Both the position numbers and the translations under genes were made by a program. This document shows positions 4,817 to 8,094 of a DNA stretch of 8,094 bases, piece by piece (positions within the stretch are counted from its first letter, which is position 1; every line of letters starts with the position of its first letter). This stretch comes from Methylovulum sp. Its GTDB lineage: Bacteria > Pseudomonadota > Gammaproteobacteria > Methylococcales > Methylomonadaceae. The notes below the pieces were generated by a model. The model saw nothing but the letters and a program-made list of their open reading frames with translations. It did not search any database and was not told where the DNA came from. The stretch lies in NCBI GenBank assembly GCA_016919605.1, contig JACXTQ010000399.1:1-8094 (forward strand), in the 5' to 3' direction.

Positions 4817-5161
4817 CTAGATGTCAGTTTGTTCCCATATTAGAGCACTTCTATTAATTCTAAATTCTTGACATAGTTTATCAAGCAAGCGTGGCAAATT
4901 TTTTTCAAAACTTTTTACCTGAACCAATACAGAATGTATTTTGTCTTCTTTGTTATGGAATCCCATTAAAAAATACATCTGATTTTCAATCGTAATATAA
5001 ACACCATAACATATTCCTAATCCATCCTCAGTATATACAAAGAATGTAAGATTAAACTTATCTTCTATTTCCTGCACAGAATATGGCAATTGGCAAAGTT
5101 GTTTTAAATGTCCAAGTCCAATCCATCCTTCATGCCATTTTGATTCAGTAATTTGTTCCAT
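4817..5161 (-). CDS. Orphan 114-aa protein, possible immunity protein
   Basis: This small soluble protein has no signal peptide or membrane segment. It starts MEQITESKWHEGWIGLGHLK and ends SALIWEQTDI. The centre is beta-rich (LTFFVYTEDGLGICYGVYIT, QMYFLMGFHNKED) and the C-terminal third is a charged helix (FEKNLPRLLDKLCQEFRINR). I recognise no family. It is the first gene of the - strand series, AT-rich, with its own TAG stop 16 bases before repeat 4, so unlike its neighbours its 3' end looks intact. The ribosome binding site is weak. Its size, orphan status and position beside a SUFU gene suggest another immunity-type gene, but this is a guess from context. Confidence 0.6.
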   Translation of the reverse strand: MEQITESKWHEGWIGLGHLKQLCQLPYSVQEIEDKFNLTFFVYTEDGLGICYGVYITIENQMYFLMGFHNKEDKIHSVLVQVKSFEKNLPRLLDKLCQEFRINRSALIWEQTDI

Positions 5162-5269
5162 AATTTTTCATTAAACTCACATAAAACAAACGCGACAACG
5201 GTTATCGGTTTTACAAAGTATAGTCAAAAATATAACCATAGCTTTATAGGCGATCTTTTTTATATTTTT

Positions 5270-5285
5270 TGTGACGGGCATCACA
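5270..5285. promoter_or_regulatory. CRP-type operator TGTGA-N6-TCACA
   Basis: TGTGACGGGCATCACA matches the CRP/CAP half-sites TGTGA and TCACA exactly at the canonical six-base spacing, within AT-rich flanks. On the + strand its centre lies about 44 bases before the start point expected from a TATTAA at 5310-5315. On the - strand it lies about 67 bases before the start point expected from TATACT at 5222-5217. Which direction it serves is undecided. The site is seen; regulation is inferred. Confidence 0.6.
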
Positions 5286-5373
5286 CTTTTTAAAACCAAG
5301 ACTATCTTGTATTAACAGTTGCCGGATTTCGCTTGGCTAACGTCCAACAATATCCCTTACCGTCCACCAACCG

Positions 5374-5421
5374 CCAGCATTATGGTTTATGTCCATAATG
5401 GCAAAACAGGGGTGATGCTGG
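5374..5421. promoter_or_regulatory. Nested dyad, possible operator
   Basis: ATTATGG (5379-5385) and CCATAAT (5393-5399) form a perfect 7-bp inverted repeat around TTTATGT. CCAGCAT (5374-5380) is also complementary to ATGCTGG (5415-5421). This gives two alternative stems sharing one left arm, upstream of the efflux genes. It could be a repressor site or an RNA switch-like fold in a long leader. No family of regulator is recognised. Confidence 0.3.
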
Positions 5422-5524
5422 ACAGATACCTAAGACCCATGCCATACGGTCGTGGATGTCAAAGCAAGGCCATCCACCGCTTACCCCTAAACCACGCCAA
5501 CAATCGCGCCCCACCCCCATAAAA

Positions 5525-5533
5525 TGCTATAAT
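5525..5533 (+). promoter_or_regulatory. Extended -10 promoter element
   Basis: TGCTATAAT is a perfect TATAAT (5528-5533) with the TGn extension, placed about 48 bases before the ATG at 5581, so transcription would begin near 5540. No good -35 is present 17 bases upstream (CGCGCC), which is acceptable for extended -10 promoters or those helped by an activator. It probably drives the small exported protein and perhaps the efflux genes. Confidence 0.5.
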
Positions 5534-5580
5534 ATCCCCCATTCCCTGTTTAAATCGCCCACGGACACGCTATCTTGCCC

Positions 5581-5997
5581 ATGTTGCCTTTCCTCCGTAT
5601 CAGTCTGGTCGCTGTTCTGGTGCTGCTGCAATTGCTGTCGCCGTTAGTCCATGCGCACGCGGGGCAATCGGTGGGGGGCGGGGCGGATAGGCTACACCTT
5701 CCGGGTTTGGAAGGGCTTAGCCGTGGGTTGGACAAAGCCGCCGGGCAAGTGGCTTATTATCCTACCTCCCTTGCCGACTCGGCTGATGGTGTGTTGGTGG
5801 CGGTTGATAGCGGCATTAAGCCTGCTTGGCAAGGGCTATCACCCGATATAGGGCATACGGCGGTGTTTCTGGCGGCGTTGGCCGCTTTGGGCGTGTACTT
5901 TGCCGCCTCCGAAGTTAATTTTTCCCCGCATACCGCCATCCTCGCCTACCGTTTTAGCCTCACTGCCCATCCCCCCCGCGCCCCACCCTCAGCTTAA
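5581..5997 (+). CDS. Small exported protein upstream of the metal-efflux genes
   Basis: A 138-aa protein from ATG 5581; a TTG two codons earlier (5575) is possible. MLPFLRISLVAVLVLLQLLS is a strong signal peptide, probably cleaved after VHAHA (27). H24 and H26 flank the site, so they would be lost on cleavage or form an HxH metal motif if retained. The mature part begins with a glycine-rich stretch and RLHLPGLEGLSRGLDK. A hydrophobic segment at about 92-112 (TAVFLAALAALGVYFAASEV) is a probable membrane anchor, and the tail is Pro-rich (HPPRAPPSA). I recall unnamed proteins of this layout placed just before CzcCBA-type operons in gammaproteobacteria, but cannot name a family. Its position suggests a role linked to metal or cation efflux. 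It is preceded by an extended -10. The base use matches the efflux genes, so it belongs with them rather than with the island. Confidence 0.65.
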   Translation: MLPFLRISLVAVLVLLQLLSPLVHAHAGQSVGGGADRLHLPGLEGLSRGLDKAAGQVAYYPTSLADSADGVLVAVDSGIKPAWQGLSPDIGHTAVFLAALAALGVYFAASEVNFSPHTAILAYRFSLTAHPPRAPPSA

Positions 5998-6013
5998 CGC
6001 CTCTAGCCTGTAG

Positions 6014-6087
6014 GAGTTTGCTTGCCGTTTTTACGCCCCCGTAGGGTAATAAAGCGTTAAGTTTCTATCCTAGCAAGCTGTAAACTC
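6014..6087. repeat. Inverted repeat after the small exported gene
   Basis: GAGTTTGCTTGC (6014-6025) is complementary to GCAAGCTGTAAACTC (6073-6087) apart from a 3-base bulge, with a 47-base loop. It starts 17 bases after the preceding stop. The long loop and lack of a T-run make a simple terminator unlikely. It may be a degenerate small repeat element. Confidence 0.35.
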
Positions 6088-6102
6088 TAATCGCCCGTCC
6101 GT

Positions 6103-6264
6103 TCAAAGCCATCGTTGTTGTTTAAAAGCCTCCAAGGCCGCGCCGTTTAGGGTTGCGCCGATGGTGATGCGTTTAAAACCTTGTGCGCCAAACTGACCGG
6201 CGTTAATGACTGAGTCCTTTTGTTTTTCACCATAACAGGCGGCATCCGCCGCATTGAGTCGAAT
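6103..6264 (-). pseudogene. Minus-strand C-terminal coding remnant of unknown family
   Basis: A 53-codon - strand frame with no start codon reads IRLNAADAACYGEKQKDSVI then NAGQFGAQGFKRITIGATLN and GAALEAFKQQRWL, closing at TGA 6103-6105. A TAA (6265-6267) stands directly before the first codon. The composition is that of a genuine soluble protein tail and not of random frames: balanced residues, helix-forming ends and a KRITIGATL strand. The parent gene is missing, apparently displaced by the start of the TolC-family gene, whose ATG lies at the boundary. I cannot name the family. An unread short gene on the opposite strand is the alternative, but no start codon is present. Confidence 0.4.
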
Positions 6265-6266
6265 TT

Positions 6267-7577
6267 ATGACCCTTATCCACCCGCGTACCCGCAGTAAAT
6301 TTAAACCCCATTATTTGCATTCTTTATGCTTGGCGATGCCTTTAAGCTTTGCCGCGTTTGTGTGCGCTGCCGCTGATGAGGCGGCAACCACGCAAGAGCG
6401 TGTGATTGTTGCGCATCATGACCCCGTTACCATTGACCCTAAATTAAGCCTAAGCCAATTGGTCGATTTTACTTTAGAAAAATACCCCGACAGCCATTGG
6501 CTGGACGCGCTGGAACAAGAGGCCAAGGCCATCAACCAGCGTAGCCAAAGCTGGATAGCCGGTGCGCCACAAGCGGGTTTGCGTTATCAGGAAGCGACCA
6601 GCGGCACGCTGCATTATATTGATGCACAGGTGCAAGTGCCGTTGTGGAATTTAGGCCAGCGTGAAGCGGAACGGGAAACCGGCGAGAAAGCACAGCTGAG
6701 CGCCGAGCTGCAACTGGCGGCGACCAAGTTGCGTATCGCCGGTTTGGTACGGGCGGCCTTGTGGGATATGGCTTTGCAGAAAATCCGTTATGAGCAAGCT
6801 CTGGCGGAAATTACTATTTTTGAGCAGTTATTGGCAAAAATTAAACGCCGGGTCGAGTTGGGCGATTTGCCGCGTGCCGATGAATTGCTGGCGCAGACCG
6901 AGCTGTTGCAAAAACGCGCGGTGCTGACGATGGCGGAAGCGGAGCTGATGCACGCCCGTAAACGTTATGCCAGCTTGACGCAAACCAGCAAGATTCCTGG
7001 CTCGTTTGCCGAAAAGTTGGTGGCGTTGCGGGAAATCCAGCAAAACCATCCGGCGTTGCAGGCGGCCAATAGCCAGATTGAGCGTAAACAGGCGGAGCTG
7101 GACGCGCTCAAGTTGGTCGGGGCAGGGCAAAGCAATGTCGCGGTCGGCATCAATAGCGACAGTTTTACCAATGACCCGCGCAGTAACAAAACCGAGAGCT
7201 TCAATATCGGCGTTAACGTGCCGTTTGGCGGCAGCGCCCATATCCAGCCGCATCTTGCCGCGCTAAACGTGGAGCTAAACCGTCTGATCGCCGAGCGTGA
7301 ATTGCTGTACCGTAATCTGGAGCAGTTGCACCATGAGGCGGAACATAATTTGGAAGTCAACCGTGTGGAATTGGGTATCGCCAACGAGCTTAAGCAAGTC
7401 GCCGAGCAACATTTGGGCATGTCGAACACGGCGTTTTCGGTGGGGGAGATTGATTTAATCGATTTGCTAAAAATCCAATCCCGCACCCAACAGGCGATTT
7501 TAAACGCTAAGGAACGGGCGGTGATGTTGGAGCGCGACCAGGCCTTTTATAACCAAGCGGTAGGGGTTTTGCCATGA
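6267..7577 (+). CDS. TolC-family outer membrane efflux protein, CzcC-like
   Basis: A 436-aa protein, the usual length for CzcC/CusC-type outer membrane channels of tripartite heavy-metal RND pumps. A long n-region (MTLIHPRTRSKFKPHYLHS) precedes a hydrophobic core and a likely cleavage near FVCAAADEA (about 36). The mature chain begins LSLSQLVDFTLEKYPDSHWL, the typical OEP repeat start. It continues as long heptad helices (QLSAELQLAATKLRIAGLVR, LLAKIKRRVELGDLPRADEL) and a second repeat half with SNVAVGINSDSF and NIGVNVPFGG. The end region, FSVGEIDLIDLLKIQSRTQQ, is the conserved equatorial part of the family. It would form the exit duct across the periplasm and outer membrane. It overlaps the adaptor gene by ATGA, so the two are co-translated. 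The substrate (Zn, Co, Cd or other) cannot be read from this subunit. Confidence 0.88.
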   Translation: MTLIHPRTRSKFKPHYLHSLCLAMPLSFAAFVCAAADEAATTQERVIVAHHDPVTIDPKLSLSQLVDFTLEKYPDSHWLDALEQEAKAINQRSQSWIAGAPQAGLRYQEATSGTLHYIDAQVQVPLWNLGQREAERETGEKAQLSAELQLAATKLRIAGLVRAALWDMALQKIRYEQALAEITIFEQLLAKIKRRVELGDLPRADELLAQTELLQKRAVLTMAEAELMHARKRYASLTQTSKIPGSFAEKLVALREIQQNHPALQAANSQIERKQAELDALKLVGAGQSNVAVGINSDSFTNDPRSNKTESFNIGVNVPFGGSAHIQPHLAALNVELNRLIAERELLYRNLEQLHHEAEHNLEVNRVELGIANELKQVAEQHLGMSNTAFSVGEIDLIDLLKIQSRTQQAILNAKERAVMLERDQAFYNQAVGVLP

Positions 7578-8094
7578 ATCGGTTGGGGTTCAGCTCAGGG
7601 AAGCCCATTTTATCCGGCCTGTTTACACAGGACGGCAGAGCAAAATTAGCCGCCATCTTAAAGGCGAAGGCTTATCCCATCAGAACCTTAAAACCTACGC
7701 GTCCAACTGTCACGCAAACGCTTATTTTCTTAGCGATAACGTTAAGCCCTCTACCCCTTTTAGCCTTAGATAATACCATCAAAATCTCCACCGAACGTAG
7801 CAATAATCTAGGCGTGACCTTAGGCAAGCTAACGCCTGTGACCCAAGTGCCGATACTGTACGCCCCCGCCAAAATTGTCGTGCCGCCTACTCAGGAGTAT
7901 ATCGTCAGCTCTTCGCAAGCGGGCCTCATCACCCAACTGGATGCGGCGCTAGGCGACAAGGTCAAGCAGGGGGATGTGTTGGCGATCATCAACAGCTCCG
8001 ATTTGTTATCCATGCAGCGGCTGTTTTTAAAAGCAGTCAGCGAGTTGACCTTGGGCGAGATTGCTTATCAGCGTGACAAAAAATTGTTTGAAGA
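7574..8094 (+). CDS. RND efflux periplasmic adaptor subunit, CzcB-like (cut by window end)
   Basis: The gene starts at the ATG 7574 that overlaps the TolC-family stop (ATGA) and is open for 173 codons to the window end. After a membrane/signal segment TLIFLAITLSPLPLLAL (49-65), the chain has YAPAKIVVPPTQEYIVSSSQ then AGLITQLDAALGDKVKQGDV with LAIINSSDL. This is the first half of the lipoyl/barrel-sandwich domain of membrane fusion proteins (GDKVKQGDVL at 127-136), leading into the alpha-hairpin (LLSMQRLFLKAVSEL). Adaptors join the inner membrane RND pump to the outer membrane channel. The hydrophobic segment is preceded by about 48 residues of basic, non-hydrophobic sequence, longer than usual for this family. 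No closer in-frame ATG exists, so either the extension is real or a non-ATG start is used. A CzcA-type pump gene should follow. Confidence 0.85.
   Translation, partial: MNRLGFSSGKPILSGLFTQDGRAKLAAILKAKAYPIRTLKPTRPTVTQTLIFLAITLSPLPLLALDNTIKISTERSNNLGVTLGKLTPVTQVPILYAPAKIVVPPTQEYIVSSSQAGLITQLDAALGDKVKQGDVLAIINSSDLLSMQRLFLKAVSELTLGEIAYQRDKKLFE

Larger units (their letters stand above)
5162..5574. other. Divergent intergenic region between the - strand island and the efflux locus
   Basis: No gene is supported here. The left part (5162-5320) is AT-rich and contains a CRP-type site (5270-5285). On the - strand a possible -10 TATACT (5222-5217) precedes the 114-aa gene, without a convincing -35. 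The right part (5320-5574) is GC-richer. It carries a nested dyad (5374-5421) and an extended -10 (5525-5533) facing the efflux genes. The 67-codon + frame starting at 5319 has low-complexity Pro/Arg-rich content and no RBS, so it is not called. Confidence 0.6.

Noticed and set aside
5319..5522. 67-aa + strand frame in the gap
   Set aside because: No ribosome binding site, a Pro/Arg-rich low-information sequence, and it sits over probable regulatory dyads.
6828..7486. Minus-strand frames of 141 and 173 aa inside the TolC-family gene
   Set aside because: They are antisense shadows of a well-supported GC-rich coding sequence.
7672..7872. 66-aa - strand frame
   Set aside because: Antisense to the CzcB-like adaptor, which is supported by its overlap and domain sequence.

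Overview
The window looks like the chromosome of a gammaproteobacterium. A methylotroph or methanotroph (Methylococcales-like) is my best guess, based on the mtnD-mtnC pair, the style of the metal-efflux operon and the type of dispersed palindromic repeat. This lineage call is inference, not something the sequence proves. Three blocks are visible.

Block 1 (1-882, + strand) is the end of a methionine-salvage operon. It holds the last 51 codons of acireductone dioxygenase (mtnD), overlapping by ATGA with a complete enolase-phosphatase (mtnC), followed by a hairpin.

Block 2 (about 930-5161, all genes on the - strand) is an AT-rich accessory island built like a row of cassettes. From 5' to 3' on the - strand the order is: a 114-aa orphan protein; palindromic repeat 4; a SUFU-family protein; palindromic repeat 3; a start-less, cysteine-rich HExxH metallopeptidase-like domain followed by a 174-aa exported protein; a ~220-bp repeat (copy B) carrying a small coding remnant; a 290-aa exported protein; palindromic repeat 2; a cysteine-rich C-terminal gene remnant followed by a 111-aa membrane protein; palindromic repeat 1; and the ~220-bp repeat again (copy A). 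The pattern of toxin-tip-like remnants without N-termini, each followed by a small SUFU, exported or membrane protein, is what is known from orphan toxin/immunity modules of polymorphic toxin loci (Rhs, CDI and similar). No Rhs or filamentous core gene is present in the window. The ~100-bp repeats sit exactly at gene ends. They supply stop codons to two unrelated genes and the only ATG of the metallopeptidase domain, so they appear to have shaped or broken the modules.

Block 3 (5162-8094, + strand) is a heavy-metal-type RND efflux locus. After a 413-bp gap holding a perfect TGTGA-N6-TCACA CRP-type site, a dyad and an extended -10 box, it encodes a small exported protein, a CzcC-like TolC-family outer membrane protein and, overlapping by ATGA, the start of a CzcB-like periplasmic adaptor that runs off the window. 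A minus-strand coding remnant lies between the first two genes.
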